A stretch of 31,182 nt of DNA from NCBI GenBank assembly GCA_050692055.1, contig JBOGTC010000018.1, positions 1-31,182 of the forward strand. Direction: 5' to 3'. This stretch comes from JBOGTC01 sp050692055 (GTDB taxonomy: Bacteria > Chloroflexota > Limnocylindria > QHBO01). The notes under the pieces were generated by a model. It searched no databases. It worked only from the letters and a program-made list of their open reading frames with translations, and was not told where the DNA came from. Position numbers and translations under genes: made by a program. Below, in pieces: positions 9,159 to 18,337 of this stretch; the stretch's first letter is position 1, and each line of letters opens with the position of its first letter.

Positions 9159-9605
9159 CTACATCGCCACGAGCGCCTCGACCGGTTCCTCGGTCGCGCC
9201 GTTCGCCGCTGCGGCCGGTGCAGCGGCACCCTCGGCCGCAGGTTCGGGCGCTTCGGTGGCAGCCTGCGCCTCCCGCGCGTAGTCCTTCTTGGCCCGGCCG
9301 GAGAGCATCTCCAACGAGGCCACCACGATCTCGGTCTTCCAGTGACGCTTGCCGGCGTCGTCATCCCATTGGCGGGTCTGCAGCCGGCCCTCGATGTCGA
9401 CCAGCTGCCCCTTCGAGAGGAACTGGCCGCAGATCTCGGCCAGCCGGTCCCACGCCACGCAGGCGTGATACTCGGTCCGCTCGTTGGCGCCGCTGCCGCG
9501 GTACTCGTTCGTCGCGATGCTGAACGTCGCGACGTGCTTGCCCGACGGCAGGGACCGCAGCTCCGGGTCGCGGGTCAGCCGTCCGACGAGCATTACCTTG
9601 TTCAT
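9159..9605 (-). CDS. ssb: Single-stranded DNA-binding protein
   Basis: This 148-residue protein coats single-stranded DNA during replication and repair. The OB fold is evident: MNKVMLVGRLTRDPELRSLP, then HVATFSIATNEYRG, a segment containing AWDRLAEICGQFLSKG, and VDIEGRLQTRQWDDDAGKRH. The tail (about residues 110-148) is Ala/Glu/Pro-rich and ends EEPVEALVAM, unlike the usual acidic DDDIPF tip that recruits partners. The ATG at 9605 has AGGAG at 8-nt spacing; an upstream in-frame ATG at 9626 adds only MMEGAIA and is less likely. The gene is not flanked by rpsF or rpsR as in many bacteria, so it could be a second ssb copy. Three 11-bp-spaced repeats lie upstream. Confidence 0.93.
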   Translation of the reverse strand: MNKVMLVGRLTRDPELRSLPSGKHVATFSIATNEYRGSGANERTEYHACVAWDRLAEICGQFLSKGQLVDIEGRLQTRQWDDDAGKRHWKTEIVVASLEMLSGRAKKDYAREAQAATEAPEPAAEGAAAPAAAANGATEEPVEALVAM

Positions 9606-9680
9606 TGCGATGGCTCCTTCCATCAACGCAGCGCACCGGGGGCGAGCGCGGCCGCTTGATGAGAAGCGTACGCCGGAGGC

Positions 9681-9708
9681 GCTTACCGGCCGCTTACGCG
9701 CGGCTTAC
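9681..9708 (-). repeat. Three direct repeats with 11-bp period upstream of ssb
   Basis: GCTTAC occurs at 9681, 9692 and 9703 on the plus strand (GTAAGC on the minus strand), so the three copies lie exactly 11 bp apart and face the same side of the helix. They sit 76-103 bp upstream of the ssb start in the only gap between nadE and ssb. The layout resembles sites of OmpR/PhoB-type regulators, but the binding protein is unknown. Confidence 0.5.
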
Positions 9709-9718
9709 CGGAAGGTGG

Positions 9719-10603
9719 TCAGGAGCCGCGGCGTGATCCTGGGCGCCGGCGCGGATAGAGATGGTCGATCCCGGGGGTGCGCAGGCTCAGCTTGGCCACC
9801 GGCGGCACCTGGCGCTTGAACTCCATCTGCGCCACGCGTCGTGCGACCCACTGGACGAGCTCGCGGTCCAGGCCCGCCGCCACACACCGATCCACGGTCC
9901 AGCGTCGGTCCACCAGCGCGAAGAGCGACCGGTCGAGGGCATCGTAGGTGCTGCCGAGCTCGGCCTCGTCCGTCTGGCCGGGCCACAGGTCGGCCGATGG
10001 GGGCTTGTCGAGGATCTCGGGAGGCACACCCAGATACCGGCCGACCGCGCGCAGCTGCGTCTTGTACAGGTCGCCGATGGGCGCGAAGGCGGCCGCCATG
10101 TCGCCATGCAGCGTTCCGTAGCCCAGCAGCGCCTCGGTCTTGTTGCTTGTACCCGCGACGAGGGCGTCGAAGGCCGCCGACCTGTCGTACAGCACGACCA
10201 TCCGCTGGCGGGCCATCACGTTCCCGCGCCGGACGTTCAGTTCGTTGGGGAGCGGCGCCTCCGGATCGGCGATGAGCGCGAGCATCGGCTCGATCATCGG
10301 CGTGATATCGACGCGCTCCGTGCGGCAGCCGAGCGCCTCGACCACGCGCAGCGCATCGGTCTCCGAAGCCTCCGATGACGTTCGGTACGGCATTCGCACC
10401 GCGAGCAGGTTGTCCGCGCCGATCGCGCGGGCACACAGGTACGCCACGGTCGCCGAGTCGACGCCGCCCGACAGGCCCACCACGATGCGCGAGAAGCCGG
10501 TCTGCTCCATCTGGGCACGAATGAAACCGATGATGACCTCGGTCGCCTGCGCGGGCTCGATGACCGGCAGCGGCGCCACTTCCCGCTCGGCCAGGCCGCT
10601 CAC
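9719..10603 (-). CDS. nadE: NAD+ synthetase, ammonia/amide-transfer subunit
   Basis: This 294-residue enzyme makes the last step of NAD synthesis, amidating deamido-NAD through an adenylylated intermediate. The ATP-pyrophosphatase P-loop SGGVDS is at residues 45-50. GTSNKTE (151-157), GYGTLHGDMAAAFAPIGDLYKTQ and KPPSADLWPGQTDE are typical NadE motifs. The C-terminus KLSLRTPGIDHLYPRRR is basic. The start is GTG at 10603, overlapping the stop of the upstream amidase gene as GTGA. That amidase probably supplies ammonia from glutamine, so the two genes look like a split version of the fused glutamine-dependent enzyme. The gene ends 113 bp before ssb. Confidence 0.95.
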   Translation of the reverse strand: MSGLAEREVAPLPVIEPAQATEVIIGFIRAQMEQTGFSRIVVGLSGGVDSATVAYLCARAIGADNLLAVRMPYRTSSEASETDALRVVEALGCRTERVDITPMIEPMLALIADPEAPLPNELNVRRGNVMARQRMVVLYDRSAAFDALVAGTSNKTEALLGYGTLHGDMAAAFAPIGDLYKTQLRAVGRYLGVPPEILDKPPSADLWPGQTDEAELGSTYDALDRSLFALVDRRWTVDRCVAAGLDRELVQWVARRVAQMEFKRQVPPVAKLSLRTPGIDHLYPRRRPGSRRGS

Positions 10604-11502
10604 GGGTCAGCCTCGGCAGGCGGCGGCACGCCGGCGGGCGGGGGCACGCCCGCGCGCTCGGCGATGATGCGATCGAGCTCGCGGCGGGTCAGCTCGATAC
10701 GCTCGTCCGCCAGGAGGGGCAGCGCGTAGCGCTGCATGCGCAGGTCATCGGTCTCGAGGCTGCCCACGACGAGGGCCTCCTCCCACAGCGGAGCCTGCGC
10801 CAGAATGGCGCCGTTCGGGCCGAGCAGCCGGGACCCACCCCAGAACGTGAGGCCCTCCTCGTTGCCGACGCGGTTGCAGAAGGCAACCGCGACCGTGCCG
10901 AGCAGGGCGTAGGTGTCCTGCATCTTGTGCCAGCCGGCGATCGCCTCGAGTCCGGCGGCGCTGCCCGGCGCGCGCGACGGACCGGCGGCGACGTTCACCA
11001 GCAGGCCGGCGCCGTCGAGCGCCTGCAGGACCGGGACCGATGCGTGCCAGAAGTCCTCGCACACCGAGAGGCCGATGCGGCCGATCGGCTCACCCACCTC
11101 GTGCGTTCGGATCCTGTCGCCGGCCGAGGTGAAGCGGCCCTCGTCGAAGAGGCCGTAGGTCGGGAGGTAGATCTTGCGGTGGAGGCCCTGCAGCTCACCG
11201 TCGCGCAGGAGCGCGACGCTGTTGCAGTAGCGATGGTCCGCTGTCTCCTCCACGAACCCCACGGCCACCAGCATCCCCGCCTGCTCGCGGCCGAGTCCCA
11301 GCAGCCGGGGATCGTCATCCCGCATGGCGACCTCCGGAACGAGGTCCTGCAGCAGGTAGCCGGTCAGCGCCAGCTCGGGAAAGACCGCCAGGCTGGCGCC
11401 CTCGAGCGCCGCGGCGCGGAGCCGGTCCGCGGCGAGCTCGACGTTCGCTTCGACGTCGCCGAGCCGCGGGGCCACCTGAGCCAGCGCGATACGGTACTCC
11501 AC
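10600..11502 (-). CDS. Nitrilase-superfamily glutamine amidase, partner of NadE
   Basis: This 300-residue carbon-nitrogen hydrolase has the Glu-Lys-Cys triad: Glu43 in FPELALTGY, Lys110 in HRKIYLPTYGLFDEGR and Cys148 in SVCEDFWH. LPTYGLFDEGR is characteristic of the glutaminase domain of glutamine-dependent NAD synthetases. Here that domain is a separate protein whose stop overlaps the nadE start by 4 bp. The inferred role is to hydrolyse glutamine and pass ammonia to NadE; action on another amide cannot be excluded. The C-terminus carries a Pro-rich repeat (GVPPPAGVPPPAEADP). The start is GTG at 11502, with TAGGCT 7 nt upstream and no clear Shine-Dalgarno sequence, another possible leaderless start. 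Confidence 0.88.
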   Translation of the reverse strand: MEYRIALAQVAPRLGDVEANVELAADRLRAAALEGASLAVFPELALTGYLLQDLVPEVAMRDDDPRLLGLGREQAGMLVAVGFVEETADHRYCNSVALLRDGELQGLHRKIYLPTYGLFDEGRFTSAGDRIRTHEVGEPIGRIGLSVCEDFWHASVPVLQALDGAGLLVNVAAGPSRAPGSAAGLEAIAGWHKMQDTYALLGTVAVAFCNRVGNEEGLTFWGGSRLLGPNGAILAQAPLWEEALVVGSLETDDLRMQRYALPLLADERIELTRRELDRIIAERAGVPPPAGVPPPAEADP

Positions 11503-11509
11503 GCCGGCA

Positions 11510-11515
11510 AGCCTA
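11510..11515 (-). promoter_or_regulatory. Candidate -10 element for the amidase-nadE pair
   Basis: The minus strand reads TAGGCT, a TANNNT hexamer, 7 nt before the GTG start of the amidase gene and just past the end of the upstream ATPase gene. The match to TATAAT is only 3 of 6, and no -35 hexamer is obvious. The spacing matches the stronger examples at 2297 and 24517. Confidence 0.35.
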
Positions 11516-11520
11516 GCCGA

Positions 11521-12680
11521 TCAGTGCTGGCCCTCCACAGGGGGCCGCTCGAAGAACGAGCCGTCATCGCCGGCGGTGCTGGGTGGCGGCTCTGCCGCCT
11601 CGTCCCCTCCCGTGTCGCGCGCGTCGCTGTGCTCGGCCGCGGCGGCCACGAGCTGGTCCCGGCGCCTGTCGCCCAGCAGCTCCTCGGCGAAGTGGCACGC
11701 CACCGTATGGCCCGGTGCCAGCTCGCGCAGGGCGGGCGCCTCGTCGACGCAGCGCTGCGGGTCACCGAGCTCCCGGCGCAGCCAGCAGCGCGTATGGAAG
11801 CGACAGCCTGATGGCGGGTTCGCCGGTGACGGCACGTCGCCGCGCAGGATCATCCGCTTGCGCCTGGTCTCGACGGCAGGATCCGGGATCGGCACCGCGC
11901 TCACGAGCGCCTGCGTGTAGGGATGGAGCGGCTGCGCGTAGAGCTGGCGCGAGGGCGAGAGCTCCACCACCTCGCCGAGGTACATCACGGCGATCCGGTC
12001 GCTGATGTGGCGCACCACGGACAGGTCGTGCGCGATGAACAGGTAGGTGAGGTTGAACTCGCGCTGCAGGTTCGCGAGAAGGTTGATGATCTGCGCCTGG
12101 ATGCTCACGTCGAGGGCAGACACCGCCTCATCGGCGGCGATGAACTCCGGGCTCACGGCCAGCGCGCGCGCGATGCCGGCCCGCTGTCGCTGGCCACCGC
12201 TGAACTCGTGCGGGTAGCGGTTCACGGCGTTCCGCGGCAAGCCGACGGTCTCGATCAGCTGTCGCACCCTGCGCTGGGCCTCGCGGCCGCGCGACAGGCC
12301 GTGGATACGCAGCGGCTCGGCGAGCATCGACCCGATCGTCATGCGCGGGTTGAGGCTGGCATACGGGTCCTGAAAGATCATCTGCATCCGGCCGCGCAGG
12401 CGTCGCAGCCTCGTGCCCGTCAGCGTCGTCACGTCGGTGCCATCGAACACGATCCGGCCGTCGGTCGTTTCCACGAGGCGCAGGACGGCTCGCGCAAACG
12501 TCGACTTCCCGCATCCGGACTCGCCCACCAGGCCGAGCGTCTCGCCGCGACGCACCTCCAGGCTGACGCCGTCCACGGCGCGCACCTCCCCGACCCGTCG
12601 CTCCAGGATCAGGCCCTGGGTGATCGGGAAGTGGACCTTCAGGTCCTCGGTCTCCAGCAGCGTTCCGTTCGCCTGGCTGC

Positions 12681-12684
<4 letters not shown>
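11521..12684 (-). CDS. Peptide-type ABC importer ATP-binding protein (OppF/DppF-like)
   Basis: This 387-residue cytoplasmic ATPase powers the importer encoded just upstream. The Walker A motif GESGCGKS is at residues 54-61, followed by the Q-loop MIFQDPYASLNPRMT, the signature FSGGQRQRAGIARAL and the switch IAHDLSVV. Walker B reads FIAADEAVSALD; most OppF proteins have DEPVSALD, so Pro is replaced by Ala. The oligopeptide C-terminal domain has the Cys pattern GCRFHTRCW...RC...ACHF. A further tail of about 45 residues, acidic and Pro-rich (ending FFERPPVEGQH), is not usual for the family. The ATG at 12684 overlaps the stop of the preceding ATPase gene as ATGA. It is the last gene of the operon. 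Whether the substrate is a peptide, nickel or glutathione cannot be read from the sequence. Confidence 0.93.
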
Positions 12685-13747
<1,063 letters not shown>

Positions 13748-13751
<4 letters not shown>

Positions 13752-14635
13752 CGGCGCAGCCTGGGATCGAGCGCCTCCCGCATCGCGTCGCCGAGCAGGT
13801 TGAAGCCAAGGACCGAGAGCACGATGGCGATGCCGGGGAAGAAGGCCAGGTGCGGCGCATCGTTGAGGTAGCGGTAGGTGTCGGACAGCATCGTCCCCCA
13901 TTCCGGCGTGGCGGGGTCTGGCGGACCCAGCCCAAGGAAGCCGAGGGCGGCAGCATCGATGATGGCCGTGGCCAGCGACAGCGTCGCCTGCACGATCAGC
14001 GGGCCGACCGCGTTGGGCAGCATGTGCCGCAGCAGCAGCGTCGGCCCGCCGACGCCCACCGAGCGGGCGGCGGTCACGAAGTCCGCGTCACGCAGGGCGA
14101 GCAGGCTGCCGCGCAGGATCCTCGCGAAGATCGGGATGTTGATGATGGCGATGGCGACGGCGATCTGCGGCACGCCGCGACCGAGCCACGCGACCACGGC
14201 GATGGCGAACAGCAGTCCCGGGATCGAGAGCATGATGTCGACGCCGCGCATGATCACGGCGTCGACCCAGCCGCGGAAGTAGCCGGCCAGGGCACCGAAG
14301 AGGAGCCCGATGCTGACGCCGATGCTCACCGACAGGACGGCGATGCCGAGCGAGAATCGCGAGCCGAAGATGATCCGGGACAGCTCGTCCTGCCCCTGGA
14401 TGTTCGTGCCGAAGGGGTGCTCACGGCTCGGCGGCAGGAAGCTGCGCGACAGGTCACCCGCGGTCGGGTCGAACGGGGCCAGGAACGGCGCGAAGGTGGC
14501 CATGAACACGAAGACGCCCACGATCCCCCCGCCGATGATCGCCGACGGATTGTGGCGCATGCGGCGCAGCGCATCCCGCCACAGGCCGACCGACGCTTCC
14601 TCGTCGGCGAGCCGCGGTGCGACCGCTTCAGCCAT
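13748..14635 (-). CDS. Peptide-type ABC importer permease (OppC/DppC-like)
   Basis: This 295-residue inner-membrane permease has the N-terminal OppC-type region (a first hydrophobic segment IIGGGIVGVFVFMATFAPFL, about residues 33-52), the loop HPFGTNIQGQDELSR, and about five more membrane spans. The cytoplasmic EAA loop is AARSVGVGGPTLLLRHMLPN, which docks on the ATPases. It ends NLLGDAMREALDPRLRR, a standard DppC ending. The ATG at 14635 follows the dppB-like stop by 9 bp, and the TGAGG of that stop provides part of the ribosome-binding site. Confidence 0.94.
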
Positions 14636-14644
14636 GCTCGTACC

Positions 14645-15652
14645 TCATGCGTGCCGGATCCGCGGGTTGATGATGGCGTAGCTGACGTCGACGATGAGGT
14701 TCACCAGCACGAAGATGAGCGCCAGCATCAGCACGCCGCTCTGGATCACCTGGTAGTCGCGCCGGGTGACCGCGTCGTACACCCAGCGTCCCACGCCGCC
14801 CCAGCCGAAGATCGTCTCGGTCAGGATGGCGCCGCCGAGCAGGAGCCCCGTCTGCAGCCCGATGACGGTCACCACCGGCAGGAGCGCGTTGCGCAGCACA
14901 TGGCGATTGTCGACGATGCCGCCGGGCAGCCCCTTGGCGTTCGCGGTGCGGACATAGTCCTCGTTGAGCACCTCGACCACGCTCGCCCGGGTGATGCGCA
15001 TGATGATCGCCAGCGGGATGGTGCCCAGCGCGATCCCGGGCAGGACGAGATGCCGCAGCGCGTTGACGAACCCGCCCGGCTCCCCGGCGATGAGGGTGTC
15101 GAGGAGCATGAAGTTCGTCACGTCGGGAATGAAGTACTGCACGAGGTCGATGCGGCCCGAGTCGGGCAGGATCGGAAACTGGATGGCGAAGACGAACTTC
15201 AGCATTAGCCCCAGGAAGAAGATCGGGATGCTGATGCCAACCAGCGAGGCGACCGACCCGGCCGAGTCGATCCAGGTCCCGCGCCGCTTGGCGGTGAACA
15301 TCCCGAGCGGGATTCCGACGCCGATGGCGAAGATGAGCGCCGCCAGGCTCAGCTCGATGGTCGCCGGGAATCGCTGCAGGAAGTCTCCGACGACGTCACG
15401 GTTGGTGATGAAGCTGCGCCCGAGATCGCCCTGCAGCAGGCCGCCCATGTACTGGAGGTACTGCTCGTGGAGCGGGCGGTCGAGGCCGAGCGACGCGCGC
15501 ACCAGGGCCAGGTTCTCCGGCGTGGCCCGCTCGCCCAGGATGGTGGTGGCAGGATCTCCAGGCAGGAGGCGCGTGAAGACGAAAATCAGGAGCGTCAGCC
15601 CGAGCAGAATCGGGATGAGCATCAGGATCCGTCTGACGATGAACTTTGTCAC
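14645..15652 (-). CDS. Peptide-type ABC importer permease (OppB/DppB-like)
   Basis: This 335-residue permease is the partner of the OppC-like protein. It begins with TKFIVRRILMLIPILLGLTL, the usual OppB N-terminal helix, followed by LLPGDPA and a large periplasmic loop. Further membrane spans precede the EAA loop (DYVRTANAKGLPGGIVDNRH, with RNALLP). The end is VDVSYAIINPRIRHA. The start is GTG at 15652, with AGGAG 4 nt upstream. It lies 81 bp after the binding-protein gene, a gap that carries a stem-loop. Confidence 0.94.
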   Translation of the reverse strand: MTKFIVRRILMLIPILLGLTLLIFVFTRLLPGDPATTILGERATPENLALVRASLGLDRPLHEQYLQYMGGLLQGDLGRSFITNRDVVGDFLQRFPATIELSLAALIFAIGVGIPLGMFTAKRRGTWIDSAGSVASLVGISIPIFFLGLMLKFVFAIQFPILPDSGRIDLVQYFIPDVTNFMLLDTLIAGEPGGFVNALRHLVLPGIALGTIPLAIIMRITRASVVEVLNEDYVRTANAKGLPGGIVDNRHVLRNALLPVVTVIGLQTGLLLGGAILTETIFGWGGVGRWVYDAVTRRDYQVIQSGVLMLALIFVLVNLIVDVSYAIINPRIRHA

Positions 15653-15682
15653 GGCGCTCCTGGCCTGATGTCAAAGCGGAGA

Positions 15683-15703
15683 GCCCCGGCCACCGGCCGA
15701 GGC
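15683..15703 (-). other. Intercistronic stem-loop between binding-protein and permease genes
   Basis: In minus-strand RNA a 9-bp stem (one G-U pair) closes a 3-nt loop about 30 bp after the binding-protein stop. No T-tract follows. In many ABC operons such hairpins protect or partly terminate the message so that binding protein is made in excess; the same role is inferred here. Confidence 0.45.
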
Positions 15704-15733
15704 CCTCCCAGTTGAGCCTGCGCGACTCGGCGG

Positions 15734-17437
15734 CTACTCCGCGGCCACCGAGACGCCCACGAAGACCTCCGAGCCGGTTGGGTTCGCCACGTAGCCCTGC
15801 ACCTCGTTCGTGAAGGCCAGCGCGGTGTCACCGTGCACCAGGGTCACGAAGCCCACCTGCTCGTGGATGATCGAGGCGACCTCGGACCAGGCCGCGGCGC
15901 GAGCGTCGGGATCGAGCTCGGCCTCGGCGGCGTCGATCGCCGCTTCCAGGCCCTCGGCATCGAAGGCGAACGCCGCAGCGGGCTCACCCTGTGCAAAGCC
16001 GAAGTGGACGCCGTACCAGTTGGACGGATCGTCATAGTCGCCGGTCCATCCGAGGAACCAGAGGTCGTACTCGCCGTTCTGGGCCGCCGGGATGTACTCG
16101 GTGCCCCAGATGGAACTGCCCGGCTCGACGACGAAGCCCACCTCTTCGAGCATCGTCGTCACGGCCTCGTGCAGGCCACGTGGGTCGGGCATGTACGGCC
16201 TGGTCACCTCGGTCGGGTACCAGAAGTTGACCGTTGGCGGGTTGTCGGCGCCGAAGCCCGCCTCCTCGAGCAGGCTACGAGCCTGATCCGGATCGAACCC
16301 GTAGACGTCAACGCCCTCGCTGACACCCTCGAACCAGCCGCTCGACGGGGGCAGGAAGATGTCGGCCGGCGACCCGCGGCCACCGTAGAACGTCTCGATC
16401 AATGCCTCCTTGTCGATGGCATGCGCCACCGCCTGGCGCACTGCCAGATCGGCGAGCGGCGAGCCTTCGCTGGCCACCGGGTTCACGCCCAGGTACAGCG
16501 TGTTGTAGGACGCTCGCTCGAGGAGCTGCAGGTTCTCGTCACCCTCGACCGCCTCGTAGTCGGGCGGGGAGACGAGGTCAAAGCCCTGGATGCTGCCGCC
16601 CTGCAGCGCCTGCAGACGGGCCGCGGGATCCGCGATCGGGCGGATGATCAGCCGCTCCAGGGATGCCGGCTCCCCCCAGTAGTCCGCGTTCGGGGTGAAC
16701 GTGGCGCTCTCGTCCGGGGTGTATTCCGCCAGGACGTACGGGCCGGTGCCGCCCTGGACCGCATCGGTCCCGAGCGTGGTCGTGGCCGGATCGTCCGCGT
16801 TCGTCGCCTCGAGGACGGCCGGGCTGATGATGCTGAACGGCGTCAGCGCGATGCCGTACAGGAACACCGGGCTCGGCTCGCGCAGGGTGATCGTGACCGT
16901 CAGGTCGTCGGTCGCCTCGACGCTGCTGATCAGGTTGTCCGGCCCGAAGCCGTCCATCACCGCGCCGTAGTAGTAGGCGTCTCCCTGGAACTCCGTGGCG
17001 AAGTTCTGCCAGCGGTCGAAGTTGATCTTCACCGCCTCGGCATTGAGCGGCGTCCCGTCGTGGAACGTCACGCCCTCTCGCAGCGTGAAGACATACTCGG
17101 TGTCATCGGGCTCGCCCGTCCAGGACTCGGCCAGCAGGCCGATCAGCTCATCCACCGTGCCCGGTGCGAGGTCGACGAGCGGCTCGTAGACCTGCTGCAG
17201 GATTCGGAACGTCTCGCCGTCGCTCGTCAGCGCCGGGTCCAGGCTGGCCGCCAGCGCCGCTCCCGCGAAGACGAGCGTCCCGCCGTCGGCCGGCTCACCG
17301 GGATCCGTTTCCGCCACATCGGTCTCCGCCGGAGCCTCATCGGTCTCGTCGGGGTCAGGGCTCTCGCCTGGCGCAGCGCACGCCGCGAGAATCAGCACCA
17401 GGACCGCGAAGACGGAGAACCATCTCCAGTGTCGCAT
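15734..17437 (-). CDS. Peptide-type ABC importer substrate-binding lipoprotein
   Basis: This 567-residue protein is a family 5 (peptide/nickel-type) extracellular solute-binding protein. The signal peptide MRHWRWFSVFAVLVLILAAC ends in a LAAC lipobox, so Cys20 should be lipidated and tether the protein outside the membrane. A Pro/Glu/Asp/Thr-rich linker (about residues 21-50) precedes the folded domain. Family features include SLDPALTSDGETFRILQQVYEPL, TEYVFTLREGVTFHDGTPLNAEAVK, TGPYVL, and AVRQAVAHAIDKEALIE. The ATG at 17437 has GGAGG 7 nt upstream. The gene heads the importer operon and follows the anti-sigma gene by about 150 bp. The specific ligand is unknown. Confidence 0.93.
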   Translation of the reverse strand: MRHWRWFSVFAVLVLILAACAAPGESPDPDETDEAPAETDVAETDPGEPADGGTLVFAGAALAASLDPALTSDGETFRILQQVYEPLVDLAPGTVDELIGLLAESWTGEPDDTEYVFTLREGVTFHDGTPLNAEAVKINFDRWQNFATEFQGDAYYYGAVMDGFGPDNLISSVEATDDLTVTITLREPSPVFLYGIALTPFSIISPAVLEATNADDPATTTLGTDAVQGGTGPYVLAEYTPDESATFTPNADYWGEPASLERLIIRPIADPAARLQALQGGSIQGFDLVSPPDYEAVEGDENLQLLERASYNTLYLGVNPVASEGSPLADLAVRQAVAHAIDKEALIETFYGGRGSPADIFLPPSSGWFEGVSEGVDVYGFDPDQARSLLEEAGFGADNPPTVNFWYPTEVTRPYMPDPRGLHEAVTTMLEEVGFVVEPGSSIWGTEYIPAAQNGEYDLWFLGWTGDYDDPSNWYGVHFGFAQGEPAAAFAFDAEGLEAAIDAAEAELDPDARAAAWSEVASIIHEQVGFVTLVHGDTALAFTNEVQGYVANPTGSEVFVGVSVAAE

Positions 17438-17590
17438 CCACACTCCTCCATTCCGTGTGTGTCTCGGCTCTCGGTGGATCCGCCTCATCGTCGCGCCGGC
17501 CACCGTCACCGTGCCTCGACGTGCTGCCAGCGACGCGGCCACGCCGCCCGCTGCGTTAAGGGTGCGTTAGTCTTGCATACTCCCGAGCTG

Positions 17591-18337
17591 CTAGGAAGGG
17601 TCGCCCGCGGGCATCCCCAGCAGCTGCGTCTGTGTCGCCTTCGACGCCGGCTCGACGGACGTCACGGCCGAGCCGTGATCGGCTGGCGTCGGGCCGGTCA
17701 TGCTCCGATCAAAGATGACGAAGGTGGTCGTCTCCTCCACCGGCTCCAACGCGTCGGTGGAGACTGCCAGGCTGGCCGGGACGAGTGAGGCCGCGCTGAC
17801 GATGAATGCCGCCTCCGGGTCGCGCGGTGCCGATGGGGGCAGGTAGGCTACCGGCGTTGCGTCGGGCATGAGATCGATGAACTGCGATACCGGTCGTGGC
17901 AGCATCGGCTGGCGCTCGAAGCGCTCGCCCGCGCTGCCCCGGATCTCGGTCTCGTTCGAGCTCGCCTGCGGATGCGTGATGCTGACCTGGGTGCCCGCGG
18001 CGATGACCAGCGCGAGCGTGGTCGCCGCCACGGCCGTGGCAGCTCGCAGCCGGGAGGCAAGCGTGCTCGCATGCCCACTCAGCCAGCGGAGGAGGCCGGC
18101 ATCCGGTGCCTGCGCACGCTCGAGAATGACCTCCCACGAGCCGACCGATGGGCTCGCGCCCTCGACGCGCTCGACCAGGGCCAACCGCAGCTGCTGGACC
18201 AGCGCACGGTCGAAGCCGATCTCGTCGCGACATGATCGGCACTCGGCAAGGTGGTTGAGGTGCGGCGCGGAGCGCGGGTCCAGGTGCCCGAAACGGACCA
18301 GGTCCAGGAGCTCGCGGCAGATCCTGCGGCAGCTCAT
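17591..18337 (-). CDS. Zinc-finger transmembrane anti-sigma factor
   Basis: This 248-residue protein has the anti-sigma zinc motif His29-x3-Cys33-x2-Cys36 (HLAECRSC) in its cytoplasmic N-terminus, a hydrophobic segment at about residues 99-117 (AATAVAATTLALVIAAG) and an extracytoplasmic domain of about 130 residues with no recognised fold. Known members bind and silence their partner sigma until a signal releases it. The ATG at 18337 overlaps the sigma factor stop as ATGA, which strongly supports a sigma/anti-sigma pair. Two further Cys (Cys3, Cys7) lie at the extreme N-terminus. The inducing signal is not evident. The importer operon follows, and regulation of it by this pair is only a hypothesis. 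Confidence 0.85.
   Translation of the reverse strand: MSCRRICRELLDLVRFGHLDPRSAPHLNHLAECRSCRDEIGFDRALVQQLRLALVERVEGASPSVGSWEVILERAQAPDAGLLRWLSGHASTLASRLRAATAVAATTLALVIAAGTQVSITHPQASSNETEIRGSAGERFERQPMLPRPVSQFIDLMPDATPVAYLPPSAPRDPEAAFIVSAASLVPASLAVSTDALEPVEETTTFVIFDRSMTGPTPADHGSAVTSVEPASKATQTQLLGMPAGDPS

Noticed and set aside
9692..9703. 12-bp word GCTTACGCGCGG also present at 24238-24249
   Set aside because: The second copy only spans the stop of the short ORF at 24240. One shared 12-mer of mostly G and C is expected by chance in this DNA.
15833..17788. 651-codon plus-strand ORF opposite the binding-protein gene
   Set aside because: It has no recognisable sequence, is rich in Arg, His, Val and Asp as antisense frames are here, and lies over a clear lipoprotein gene.
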